DNA of 64,000 nt from Litoditis marina (GCA_964036275.1 OZ038435.1:17354632-17418631), one strand, 5' to 3'. Numbered from the stretch's first letter, positions 36,001 through 45,100 are shown. Notes: a model not told the origin generated them from the sequence alone. Numbers and translations: made by a program.

Positions 36001-36945
36001 GTACGCAATCTGCTACTAGTAAAAGACACGTGGCTAGTTGGGATAACTTCAGGTGCTCTGGAAAAAAAAATGTAACTGGTTTTTAAGCATTTTTTTTTAG
36101 ATTTTTTAGGTTTTTAAATAAGGTTTTTAAAAGCAGAATGTAACTGGTTTTTAACCTGAAACTTGATCCTTATGTCTTTTTTTGGTTTTACGGGACGTGT
36201 TTGTAGTTTAACGCGTTTTTACGGGAAACTTAATCTTTTTTTCGGTTTCACGTGAACTTTTCGTAGTTTCACGTGTTTTTACGTGAGTTTTAATATCTTA
36301 CATTATGTTAATCATATTGTGTTTTATAGAAAAAAAAGTAAAAAAGTCTACGGCAACAGTTTTTTCGATCCCTCAGTTTTACACAAAAGTGATTCATTCG
36401 AGTTTCGCAATTAACGAAATGATAGCAGCTGCTAAAAGAGTTTCCGATTGCAAGAAAGTACTGAAGAACCAAAAAAAAATCAATAGTCACACGTTTGAAA
36501 CACGAGTCACGTGAAACTTTAAACGTGAAAGACAAACACAAAAACTCTTTTTCGTTTTGTAGTTTGTAGTACAGTTCAAGTACAGTTTACTAAAATAGAT
36601 CTTCACGTACACAAAGTAAAACACATCAAAATACAAAAACATGTAATGTTGATTTATCACTACTTACTTTACTTCTAGTATAAATTAGACATTTTTGTAG
36701 TTTGTAGTACAGCTAAAATACAAAATTTCACACCCACCTGGCCTAAGCATGATGAAAAGGTGCAAGCACATGGCGCCGAGCGCGACCGCGCCGGCGCGCA
36801 CCGCCGCGATGTCTGGCGCGTGCGCCAGCGCGCGCGCCAAAGCGGTGGCTGCGACGACGCAGAGGACGCGCGTCGTGACGCGGCGCGCGGCGACGCGTCG
36901 CCAGCGCGCGAAAGACGCCTCCAACCAGTCGGAGCCGAAGCCCAT
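11759..36945 (-). CDS. ADCY9-like transmembrane adenylyl cyclase, apparently catalytically dead; 31 exons, 1229 aa
   Basis: Exons in transcript order (high to low coordinate): 36945-36738, 36057-35834, 32299-32150, 27674-27573, 26655-26572, 25921-25858, 25238-25148, 24581-24423, 23891-23766, 23425-23339, 23058-22959, 21394-21297, 20613-20529, 20145-20050, 19791-19595, 18695-18581, 18029-17894, 17394-17303, 17113-17021, 16926-16912, 16601-16496, 16053-15863, 15535-15380, 15134-15056, 14507-14399, 14073-13958, 13696-13632, 13375-13248, 12695-12543, 12243-12139, 11918-11759. Every junction joins in phase, with no internal stop. Order: six TM segments (28-165), C1 (195-405), short C1b, six TM segments (475-643), C2 (663-890), acidic/Ser-rich tail. 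The family converts ATP to cAMP under G-protein control at the plasma membrane. Here the metal-binding Asp sites read R235 and E277, and the C2 Asn/Arg site reads E836/I840, so activity is doubtful. The start (MGFGSDWLEASF) is the first ATG of an open, GC-rich exon; a longer N-terminus is possible. Confidence 0.85.
14083..14196. repeat. Short tandem TCACGTG array in a cyclase intron
   Basis: Units of about 25 bp such as agaagtcacgtgaa, agatcacgtgaataggcg and agaagtcacgtggac repeat four to five times between exons 14073-13958 and 14507-14399. Palindromic CACGTG cores are kept while flanks differ. Confidence 0.6.
16139..16180 (-). pseudogene. Decayed copy of the start of cyclase exon 16053-15863
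   Basis: Plus strand gccactagcgtcattgcact and gccgcagacgacgcctgtga match gccactaccgtcagcgcact and accgcagtcgacgcctgaaa at about 16018-16060, including the acceptor. The copy lies about 120 bp upstream of the real exon in the transcript. Confidence 0.75.
16702..16875. repeat. CTCATGAG-rich TIR element, family C, copy 2
   Basis: Begins ctggcggcgtagcgaatc and ends tgattgctacgccgcctgg, an inverted pair. The interior repeats CTCATGAG and CTCATGCG and shares the centre ctcaatgttgtagcatagca. It sits in a cyclase intron, 37 bp from the microexon. Confidence 0.85.
16912..16926 (-). other. 15-nt microexon of the cyclase gene
   Basis: Transcript sequence gcaaaccactacggt encodes ANHYG, with a strong donor (ggt|gtaagt) and an unusual acceptor (tttttcacaag). 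It is phase 0 on both sides, so skipping it would keep the frame. It falls between the first and second halves of C2. It was chosen because both neighbours are phase 0 and other joins would break the frame or need weaker sites. Confidence 0.6.
17460..17890. repeat. Tandem duplication around a cyclase donor, with GACGCAGA repeat words
   Basis: The exon end plus donor at 17883-17945 (gatctggcgtcctgtttgcc) recurs at 17697-17755 (atctggcgtcctgttggcga) with its own GTGAG donor. Between and beside the copies run tctgcgtctc..gatctac..ctctctc and the inverse gagagagca..gagacgcaga. This is a family also seen at 7960-8080, 47570-47630, 49375-49465, 53160-53250, 53540-53630 and 56120-56200. Confidence 0.7.
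18100..18290 (-). repeat. Dispersed repeat, inverted copy at about 44690-44890
   Basis: The stretch gaaccttggctctccctcgt ... catgtttgtactatgtgtcg ... ttgaataaat is the inverse of atttattcaacacattaatg ... gacacatagtacaaacatga ... gagggagagccaaggttcag at 44690-44850. This is a diverged non-coding repeat; one copy is in a cyclase intron, the other in an intron of the 39-47 kb gene. Confidence 0.7.
19283..19570. repeat. GA/GATA microsatellite beside a cyclase donor
   Basis: Plus strand (GA)n with GATA variants; in the cyclase transcript this is a 290-nt CU-rich stretch beginning about 25 nt after the donor of exon 19791-19595. Long Ser-Leu frames across it are artefacts. Confidence 0.9.
20316..20352 (-). 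pseudogene. Decayed copy of a cyclase exon start and acceptor
   Basis: Plus strand tgcgagaaattctggaatcg is one base off tgcgagaagttctggaatcg at 20136-20155, which spans the start of exon 20145-20050. The intron sequence after it (attgattttattga / attgaatttgttga) is shared as well. Confidence 0.75.
21545..21860. repeat. Recent foldback element with 112-bp arms
   Basis: The left arm 21545-21656 (attagtataaaaaacgagtg ... gtctaatctcgct) and the right arm 21749-21860 are near-perfect inverse copies; I see about three mismatches. The loop is about 92 bp. It sits in the cyclase intron between exons 23058-22959 and 21394-21297. No coding capacity. Confidence 0.9.
24226..24275 (-). pseudogene. Decayed copy of a cyclase C1 exon end
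   Basis: Plus strand ctgtttggatgcgttgcttc and cagcgttgtccacactgttg match the real exon end at 24421-24473 (ctgtttgggtgcgttgctct; ttgcgttgtcgacactg). The copy lies about 200 bp downstream in the transcript. Its open frame translates to a degraded form of the C1 strand (VDNAVMLRSNASKQ against VDNAILLESNAPKQ). Confidence 0.8.
25383..25411 (-). pseudogene. Decayed copy of a cyclase exon start and acceptor
   Basis: Plus strand agagactactgtaattcctg against agagaccacagtaattcctg at 25222-25241, which spans the acceptor of exon 25238-25148. Twenty-odd bases are recognisable. Confidence 0.65.
26058..26266. repeat. TTTAAAGGAGACC-ended TIR element, family E, copy 1
   Basis: Begins tttaaaggagaccggagagc and ends gttccggtctcctttaaa, an inverted pair. 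The interior has gctgctgtatc and gattggacgcgttgcgtgtc. The second copy is at 57521-57659. It lies in a cyclase intron. Confidence 0.8.
27152..27384. repeat. Dispersed element with CTACAGTAAT near both ends, family G, copy 1
   Basis: Starts catagtttgttccacccact and ctctacagtaatacgctcaa; ends ggattactgtagagggacat and ggtgaaacagagtata. The inner ctacagtaat / attactgtag pair is inverted. Other copies: 37641-37876, 55881-56115 and 59942-60177 (diverged). Confidence 0.75.
27793..27840 (-). pseudogene. Decayed copy of the start of cyclase exon 27674-27573
   Basis: Plus strand tggacagaagacgattctgg with aaaaatcgataattg matches tggacagaagacgattctgg with aaaatcgatagttg at 27659-27694. About 45 bp, nearly identical, spanning the acceptor. 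Confidence 0.85.
29582..30105. repeat. Opposed GA and CT tracts
   Basis: A purine tract (GA)n-rich at 29582-29830 is followed, after about 50 bp, by a pyrimidine tract (CT)n-rich at 29878-30105. The two could fold back on each other as a long imperfect hairpin. Reading frames here are artefacts. Confidence 0.85.
30340..30728. repeat. Foldback element with about 90-bp arms
   Basis: The left arm (ctaatgaggaatcgtgcact ... gttctgctgtgtttaccatg ... cacgtgactgtgcaattg) matches the inverse of the right arm (caattg..cacagtcacgtgaaacat ... aaacacagcagaacccagaa ... acaaagtgtacgattcctta) at roughly 85-90% by eye. The loop is about 200 bp. Confidence 0.75.
30731..30850. repeat. Palindromic element, family A, copy 4
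   Basis: Starts caaagaaggacgataatgtg and ends ataatcgtccttcttcaa, with the usual inner TTTAAA arms. It abuts the right end of the foldback element. Confidence 0.85.
31146..31337. repeat. TTAAAGGGGGGC-ended TIR element, family D, copy 2
   Basis: Begins ttaaaggggggcagaatgg and ends ctgtccccctttaa. It includes caccccggggtacc and gcgcgcgcc words. Short and non-coding. Confidence 0.75.
32300..35833. other. Cyclase intron 2
   Basis: No exons seen. It holds a decayed copy of exon 3's acceptor region near 32457-32490, a C run of about 22 at 33487-33508, a CT tract (35331-35430) and a GA tract (35578-35695). The rest is AT-rich unique-looking sequence. Confidence 0.65.
35578..35695. repeat. GAGAAA/GA microsatellite in cyclase intron 2
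   Basis: Regular agaaag hexamer array flanked by (GA)n. It lies about 140 bp downstream of the exon 2 donor in the transcript, where it is CU-rich. Confidence 0.85.
35834..36945 (-). other. Cyclase first membrane domain (TM1-TM5), exons 1-2
   Basis: Exon 1 (36945-36738) encodes an Arg/Trp-rich cytoplasmic start (ARWRRVAARRVTTR) and two hydrophobic segments (VLCVVAATALARALA; GAVALGAMCLHLFIML). Exon 2 (36057-35834) encodes three more (LSQLATCLLLVADCVLSM; IPAVIAVFSIYSLLLLSFYV; NIFISVLQTCIFVLF). TM6 and the helical linker to C1 are in exon 3 (32299-32150: LLATILVHIWCHFIGIYLYV). Exon 1 is about three-quarters GC with strong GCG/CGC codon use, unlike later exons. An acceptor-like ctggtcag|acggc preceded by a CU-rich stretch lies about 90 nt upstream of the ATG in the transcript. 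Confidence 0.8.
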
Positions 36946-37129
36946 GTCGACTGACCGGCTAGTAGCCCCTCCCACTAGCGACGCGCTACCACTCTGCGTC
37001 TCTTCGGGGGCTATGCTCTCTCGCAGCCGTCTGACCAGTGTAAGAAGAGAAGAAGAGGAACACGGGAGAGTGCGGCGGATTTATGACTTTGTCTCGCGGC
37101 TAATGAATTAGGGAGTAGATAACACAATG

Positions 37130-37181
37130 GAGGTAGATAGGGAGGGAAAAATGGAGAGATATAAAGAGAGAGAGAGAGAGA

Positions 37182-37226
<45 letters not shown>

Positions 37227-37336
37227 GAATAAGTGATTGAGAGAGGGAGGGAGGAAGATTGGCAGAGGAAAAAGGACAGAAAATGAAAGAAAAGGAGAGA
37301 TAAGAAGAAAGAGGGGAAGGTAGGTGAAGGTAGGTG

Positions 37337-37408
<72 letters not shown>

Positions 37409-37445
37409 TTTGGAGACAAAGAGTTATAGAAAAGAGAGAGAGAAA
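37130..37445. repeat. GA microsatellite upstream of the cyclase gene
   Basis: Two (GA)n blocks separated by about 110 bp of purine-rich sequence; on the minus strand it is a CU-rich stretch leading into an acceptor-like ctggtcag near 37036. Long Ser-Leu frames here are artefacts. Confidence 0.85.
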
Positions 37446-37640
37446 GGCATCTTCAAACTGATAGATTGAAGAATCAGCATTTAAGATACGGGAAAACATG
37501 ATAAATCGTAAATTTCTTGTTCCGGATAGATGAAATATTAGGGTTTGCTCCTTTCAAAGCGAGCCCATACAGTGTATTTTGCTCTATCCGCTGTGTTTGT
37601 AGTTTGATGCCGTTGACTTTTGCTCAAAACTCGAAATGTG

Positions 37641-37876
37641 TATAGTTCATTCCACCCACTTATAACCCTCTACAGTAATCTGCTCAAACTTCCAGGTCAA
37701 AGTTTGGTATATTGACTTTTTTGGATTTTCTCCAAGTTTTGGTAGTGTCTTCTGCACGTTTACTTCTACAAACTCTGGGAAATTGAAACCAAAATAATGA
37801 ATTCTTCATCATAAAAAAGCCTCCTAAATCATGGACGGATTACTGTAGAAGGATATCGATTGGTGAAACAGAGTAT
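37641..37876. repeat. CTACAGTAAT element, family G, copy 2
   Basis: Starts tatagttcattccacccact, ends ggtgaaacagagtata. Same interior order as copies 1 and 3. Confidence 0.8.
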
Positions 37877-38129
37877 AGCATTTAGCGAGATAAAACTACA
37901 ACCGAAGTATGGTCCTTAAAGTCCTTTCTTCTTAAACTAGGCACATAGCCCCTCATTTCCCCTATTCTCCCACATAAATTGCGTTTCGCTGTCTAATATA
38001 TACCATTCGGCCCATATTTGGGGTCAGATTTGGTATTTATGAGTCTGGTGTAAAAACCTCCAACAACTTGGGTAAAAAGTTGGTTTTCGATGTAAAATGT
38101 TAATAGGTTCTGCTGTGTTTGTAGTTTGC

Positions 38130-38329
38130 TATAGTCGTCGCCAACGGAAATGAAATGCGGGAGGGTACTGTATATCTCACTTTCCGCTGTGTACGCACAC
38201 ATGTACTCGATTCCAAAATAGGCCCGTTATGTACTCTAATAGCGCAGTGATTAGTGGCCTGCTACGAACTTTTGGTCGCAGGTTTGAGTCCGGGGAGAGA
38301 CGGAAACTTATAAATTTGGCACCCACTAT
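38130..38329 (+). repeat. TATAGT-ended TIR element with tRNA-like interior, copy 3
   Basis: Starts tatagtcgtcgccaacgg and ends tttggcacccactat(g). A-box-like tagcgcagtgattagtgg and B-box-like ggtttgagtcc in tRNA order. Confidence 0.8.
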
Positions 38330-38747
38330 GTTTATCAAACTACAACTATTGGAAACGTTTTAACTACTATCTCAAGGCTCGACATTTAGATGTCGAAGTT
38401 TTTGTTCTTTTGAACCTTAGTGAGAGTTAAAGTGGTATTCAAAAAATATTCTAGGCATAACTAAACAGCAGAAAAAACGGTGTAGTTTGTATAAGCATTT
38501 TACTATTTTCTAATATATTTTTTCCGTTTCGCCCACTGTGACACCTTAGCTTCTACTGGTGTTCGCTTCACTTTCTCAACAACAAAAAAATCAGCAGACG
38601 TCTGACAAAAAATGCGCAGAGTATCCGATTCCTCTGTGCAAGAAGCCCAAAACTTAGGCGACGGAAGATCAAAAAGTGCATTTTACAGAAAACATTATTT
38701 TTTTAAATGAGTTCGAGTTTTCCATGTGAGCTGCCGATACCGTGTTT

Positions 38748-38936
38748 AGGCGAGGTAGCAATCTCTCGAAAACCTCATGAGACACGTCATGAGCAATATC
38801 TCACGAACTTCTCATGAGATTCTATTGATTACTATGCTACAACATCAGAAGCTCACGAGTAGCTCATGACACGTTCATGAGAATCTCATGAGAAACTCAT
38901 ATGAACTTCTCAAGAGGTTGGACGGATCGCCGCCAG
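38748..38936. repeat. CTCATGAG-rich TIR element, family C, copy 3
   Basis: Starts aggcgaggtagcaatc, ends ggatcgccgcc; opposite orientation to the copy at 16702. Interior of CTCATGAG/CTCACGAG words with gattactatgctacaacat in the middle. Confidence 0.8.
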
Positions 38937-39136
38937 CTGTTCAGAAACATCCTGGATTTTCGTTCGAACCTGCGCCTCCTCAAACACACGAGATTTCTTT
39001 GCTCTAACTTCCCACCGGGATAGTCTTGCGAAATAGTGCGTGAAATAAGAGACGCAGGATAAAAAGGACGCCTAACATGTTCACACGTTCGATGCACGTG
39101 AGATGGTCGCGAGGTGCTTCTCATTTCCATTCCGCA

Positions 39137-42100
39137 ATGTCTGACGGTCGGCCGGTAAAGAAAAAGTCGAAGAGAAAGGTATGTTACTTGCTGAACTTAT
39201 TGTAAACTTTGTAACTAACTGTTTCCAAATTCACTTTCGACATTGATTTACTTAAATAAACTATTTCAGGTAAAATGAAGAGTAAACACAATTGAAATCG
39301 CTAGTGTTACCAATACGCAACGCTTTAACTTTTTTCCTTGAAGAAAAACTGGGAAACTACCAAGTTTAACATGAGTGTGATCTTCCTAATGTAATTTTTC
39401 CGAATTAGAATCCCGAATGTCAGTCTGCAGGGGAATTTGGTAACTCGCTTAAAATCTCAAATTAGAAAATTTACATTGAAAGCTGAGTTGTTGGCTATAT
39501 AATACACTCAAAAAGTGTATTTTGTTACTTTACAAGCAGCTCTGACAAAACAAATGTGTGTGTTACACCACATAGGTAACTCAGAGATACAGTAACCCAG
39601 CATACGTTATTGAGACGGCAACTATGAAAATATAGCTTTTCTAGTTGTTTGTTTTGTTTTTCATATTATTCATTTGAATGTTTCAGACCAAGTCCTCTCT
39701 CCTGATTCCGAAGAAATTGACCGCCAATGTCACGGATAGTATCAGGGCAGATATGACCGCCGAGGTTTTCGAGAACAACAAGGTATTTGATGGGGGATTA
39801 GTTGTCGTTTGATCTCTGTACACAGATAAACTACAAACTCATAATATCGGAACCGAAGGCGTACCTTTTTGATGACCCTTCTCCGAGAAACACTTGCGAA
39901 TTGTAACGTTTTATTAGTACCTGAGTTGATGACGCGTGTTGAACTTCGCCGGCACCTCGATAGCATCGACATCAAGATACAGCAGATGGAGCTCATTTGT
40001 AGCCTGATTCATAGACACAGCATGAATTCAGATTAAAGCGCAGGATCAAACTACAAACTCGTCAGATCTGAACCGAGTCGACGTATTCCGAGAGCGTTTA
40101 AATGAAGCTGATTCGTGTGCTTGATAATTTCAGCACCTTTTTCATCCTGCCTTTTTCACTTCGCTTCTCTCTACGATGTAAGATCAGAGAATTAACGTTA
40201 GGTTGAGGGGACGTGGGTTTGTACGAATGAATCGGACATTTCAGAACCCATATTATGAAATGTCGAAGTAACTCATACTGTTAAGATTCTGTATTCTCTT
40301 CACAGCATGTAAAGTGAGGATAATAGTAGGAAGAATCAACGGGTAGTGAATCAAATACAAATTAAATAGATGTTCCAGATGGAAATTTTGCAGGCAGATG
40401 CAAAACCTCCTACAGGCGAGAAGGATGAACAGAGCCAACCGAAGGAAATCCCGCAATCAGGAAAAGAGCAAAGTACAAAGGTCAGTTTTATCATGATGTC
40501 TTAAGCAGACCCGATTTGTAGTTCGGTCTTTACTAACAGCGGAGTTCTTTGACTTTTGCACAAATCACCTGAGTCAACTATTGAGTTTTGGAAAATTTCC
40601 TTCACGGGGGCTTGCAGCTTCTGAGGTATATTCGTATGTTTATGTTAAAAATTACTAAAATGAACGCCAACCTTTTGACCGTAAAATAACTTATATTTCC
40701 CCAGTTCTAACTATTTCTAGGTTGACATTCCAACTGGTGGAAAAGAGGTCAAACCGCCACCAACCGTAGTGGTACCACCGACCGAACCGAACACCAAGGT
40801 GAGCAAGATCCGAATTTTCAACTTCTCAACACAAAGTTAAAAAGTTGAAAATTTCTCACAAAGCGTCGAATATGAAAGCTGTGCTAGAGGATATATGTAC
40901 TTGGACTGTTGTAATTTTTGGAGCGTAGCCAAAACCTAATGAACACCGTACGAACAACTCTGTAAGGGGCGGGGTTCGTTCCAGCAAAGCTCATCGTTTT
41001 GAGCTATATAGTAAGCTACTAGCAAGTGATTGAATGAGTCGTTTGCTGTCTTCGTTGTTGAGATAAAGACTAAAATCTTCAACAAAAATTTTCTGAATTT
41101 CCGTCTCGTCAGGGTTGATTACCAGTATATTTTTTTCTCCGGAAAGCGTTCGAAATAAAGAAACTTTTTTCAGATCGATCCGGCCAACCAGCCTCCAGTG
41201 GTACCAACGACTGTGAAACTGGCAGACGCCTCGATTGAACCGAAGGATCAAACTACAAAGGTCAAAAGTCATTTAACTTGTTAATTTTGAAATCCAAACT
41301 ACGTTTCAGAGCATAAAAACAACCATTTTAGGCATCAGAAACAAAAACCGTCGAGCCAGTTAAGGAAAGTTCGGTAAAGCAAACGGAAGCGTCTAAATCG
41401 ACACAGGAACCTGCGAAAGACGAGACATCAAAGGTGCTTTACATTGGAGAGAAATTGGGTTCAGTAACTTGGTGTTAGTTGAATAAATGGGTGGTAATAA
41501 AAGTTCGTGAGTTGATACTATCGACATTCTCTTTTCGAAGAATTCTATATCTAACCGGGTTTTTAGGTAACCTACCCCTTTTTGGTAACCTATTTTTCAG
41601 GTTACCTCAGTAGGTAACCGGTTGGTAACCTAAAATAAGAAACCGGTTACCTGTTTTTCTAACGCGAAACTTGGTTTTTACCGTCAGTTTGAACGGTAAC
41701 CGGATTTTAGTTTCAGGTTACTTCCAGGTTACCTACCAGGTAACCTGAAAAAAGGTTACCAAAAAAGGGTTAGGTTACCTAAAAACCCGGTTAGTTGTAG
41801 CATTGGTTCTCTTTTTCAAGTAAAATTTTAGCTTGAAAAACTTATACTTTGAATAGGCACGTTTAGATAGTCTGACTCGGGCACAGCAACCTGTTTCGAA
41901 ACAGTGACCAAGAATATTCACCTAAACATATAGATAGTTCCCTAATTAACAAAATTATTTAATACTTTCATCAAATAGTCTCCCGAAACATTATTTTGAT
42001 TCGTTCATCCAAAAGTAGACTTTTTCATGTTATCTTGTTCAATTATGTTCGTAAAATTTTGTATTCTCATGTTTCTCACACGTTTACAATGATACACCAC

Positions 42101-45100
42101 ACCAATCTACCTGAGTTTTCATTTATACATTCCAGACAGCGGAAATCAAATCTGCTGAGCCAGTGAAAGACGAATCTATCCATCCGCCAATTCCAAAATC
42201 TGCATCGAAAGTTAGTTTGTTGTTTGAGTTGAGTTGCAGTTTAAATGCTCATTTTATAGGGTCTGCTATGTGCTCTACTCAACCATGTTGGTAGTTTGAT
42301 CTCTTTGCTATTATGTCGAACTCGTGGAATTTGCGTGGTACAAATACTAATACCTCATGAGAAACATCTCACGAACTTCTCATGAGATTCCATTGGTTTA
42401 TATGTTTCAACACTAGAAGTTCACGAGGAGTTCATGAGGTGTTCATGAGATTCTCATGAGGAACTCTCATGAGGTTCTCATGAGCTTGGAAGGATTGCCC
42501 CGTTGCCTGTATGAAACCCTGGCGTTATTTAATTTCAGGAATCTTCTAACTCCACCGATTCTTCTTCGAATACAAGTGAAACGCTCACAAAAACTGCCGT
42601 TGAGGTAATGTTGTTGTTTTGTGGTTTATAGAAAGTTGTATATGTTTTATGCTGATTTTAAATTTTAGCAGATATTTACATTCTCTGTAAAATTTTAAGA
42701 ATGGAGTAGCGTTGCTTCTTTTTTCACAAAATCTTGCTTTTTCGTGGAAACAAGAAAACCATAGTTGTGCCGTGTTCTAAACAGTCTGACTTGTCAAAAC
42801 TCATCTTATTTCGACCTACCGGATAGCAACTCTGGTCAAGCCCATGCTGGTTCGAGTCCCGCCTGAGACACCTATTTTTGCAGGAACCAGATCTGATTGT
42901 CATGCCCGAAGTCGACGTAATTGACTACGAAAATGAACTGCTATCGATTTATGAGAACGTAAGTTCACCTTGAAACGTGTATTTGATGTATATGTAGGAG
43001 CTGGCGGCGTAGCCATCCCTTCTATCTCACGAGAAGTTCATATGAGTTCCTCATGAGATATCTCATAAGCTTTTCGTGAACTCTCAATGTCGTAGCAGAG
43101 AAATCAATAGAATATCATGAGAAGCTCATGCGAACAGTTTATGATGTATCTTATAGTGGTAGACCGATTCAAATGAGAGGAGTACACAGCGCGTAAATTT
43201 TGAACAGAAAATTATTTTCACGGGAATCGAACCCGTGGCGAGTAGGATTGTAGTACCGCCACTGTCACTGCGCTAAGTGGGCCAACCTTTGCAATGCCCG
43301 GGCAAGTTGGATATGTGAACAACTCTAGATATTGAATTAAAGAAAGCATTCATAGTCAGTTAATATATACGCTAGATTTAAAACGTTTCAGGATAGTAAA
43401 TAAAAATTGTAGAGTAGATTTTCAACTTTTTGAAAATGCTTTATGAAAAAAAACCTCCCATTTACATATTTCTTTTTTCTAATATCTTTGCTATGGTATG
43501 ACAAGAATAGTGTTGAATAATTGAGCTTGTTTAAAAAGAATAAACCCACACTACATTGAAAAAAAATGTGAAAGCACAATGCAATGGCAGAATTTCCAAA
43601 AAATTGTATTGATTGATGCCATCTGCGCGCCCATGCTAACACCCGGTCAACTCATAACACCGTCTTTTCACCCGATTATCCGTGGTCCACGACTATATGA
43701 GATTTTCGACGGGGTTGCTACGCCGCCTGATGGTATAGGATATAGGTACATGAGAAAATGTTCCACCTAAGAAACTTTTTTCAAGTTTATACTTCATCCT
43801 AAGTAGGGGAAATGTAGGTCCCTAGTTTAGTCTGAAAATCTTGCAGTTCCCCAATACGAATATGACAGAAGTGGTAAGTTAACTAATATGGTTATAAAAT
43901 ATTGCAGATTTTTCTCTTTGAAGGCGAAACCATTCCGGTCTCTTCTGAAAATTCCCGATGTGTACAGAGATCAGATTACAAAGTACAGAGATCAAACTAC
44001 ATCTTATCCTGTTCTCATTTTCAGACTGGTGGCACCCAATCGATGGATTCTATCCCCACCATCACCGTTCATGATTTACTCAAGACCGAAATCGAGGTAT
44101 AGTCGTCGCCAACGGGAAAATGGGAGCGTACTGTGTATCTCACTTTCCGCTGTGTACGCACACATGTCTTCAACATGCCCGTTGTGTCGTCTAATAACGC
44201 AGTATTTAGCGGCCTGCTACGAATCTTTTGCTCACCGGTTCGATTCCGGCGTGAGACAGAAATTCATAAATTCGGCACCCACAATATCAAATCATTCTCC
44301 TTTTTGCTGTCTTTCTAGTTCGATCCAGCTAATTGGAACGTTAGTCAAATTATAAATGCGTGGTGAATCCTATGAATGTGGTGCTAAAACTGTTTTTGGC
44401 GGTATCAAGTCAGCAGTTACTGTGCTTCTAGACGTTGAATGTTTCCAGTTTTACGTGTTACGAGTGACAGTTTTACATGTTTTAATGTGTTTTACAAGTT
44501 ACTCTGTTACAATATACAATCTTGTTTTGACAAGTTTTTGAAAAACGTAAATTTTACAACTTTTTTCCAGAAACTGAAACCGGTTGAAGATGAGACGATG
44601 GAGTTAGTCGAGTATCCCACCATCCCCGGCAATCTCATTCGAACCTCAAAGGTAGCCACTTTAAAAAGTATCAAAATCAACAACTTCAATATTTCAATAT
44701 TTATTCAACACATTAATGTACTCGACACATAGTACAAACATGAACTAATGTATCACATGGTGCTCTCTCAACTTCTTACTTCATGTGCTTTTTGGACGAG
44801 GGAGAGCCAAGGTTCAGAGCGCGAAGAAACAATGTTAGGATTACGTGAAAATCAAAACTATGAAGTTTTTTTTCCAGTATTGAAATCATACTTCGAAGGC
44901 TCAATCAACTTTTATAGAAAACGCAGCCTAATTCTTCTCGATTGATCCTATCTTTAGCGAAAATGGAGTCCTGCAACTTGAGAACAAGTCAAAAAAGTAA
45001 CCTGAAAATGAATAACACTTTCTCAGCGATTTCGCATCCTTTCTCATTATTTTTCGTTGTTATTCAGGTTTTCTGTTTCTTTTTTCAGCGTATTTCTCAC

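Larger units (their letters stand above)
36946..39136. other. Divergent intergenic region: cyclase 5' side and next plus-strand gene
   Basis: Contains a GA/CT microsatellite (37130-37445) just upstream of the cyclase first exon, a family G element (37641-37876), a TATAGT element with tRNA-like interior (38130-38329) and a CTCATGAG element (38748-38936). Promoters of both genes should lie here, but I see no convincing TATA box or initiator. Confidence 0.6.

Noticed and set aside
37011..37499. 162-residue Ser-Leu frame upstream of the cyclase start
   Set aside because: (GA)n translation on the minus strand.
43205..43290. Possible tRNA gene on the minus strand
   Set aside because: The T arm is perfect but the acceptor stem does not pair and it lies inside a TIR element; called tRNA-like only.
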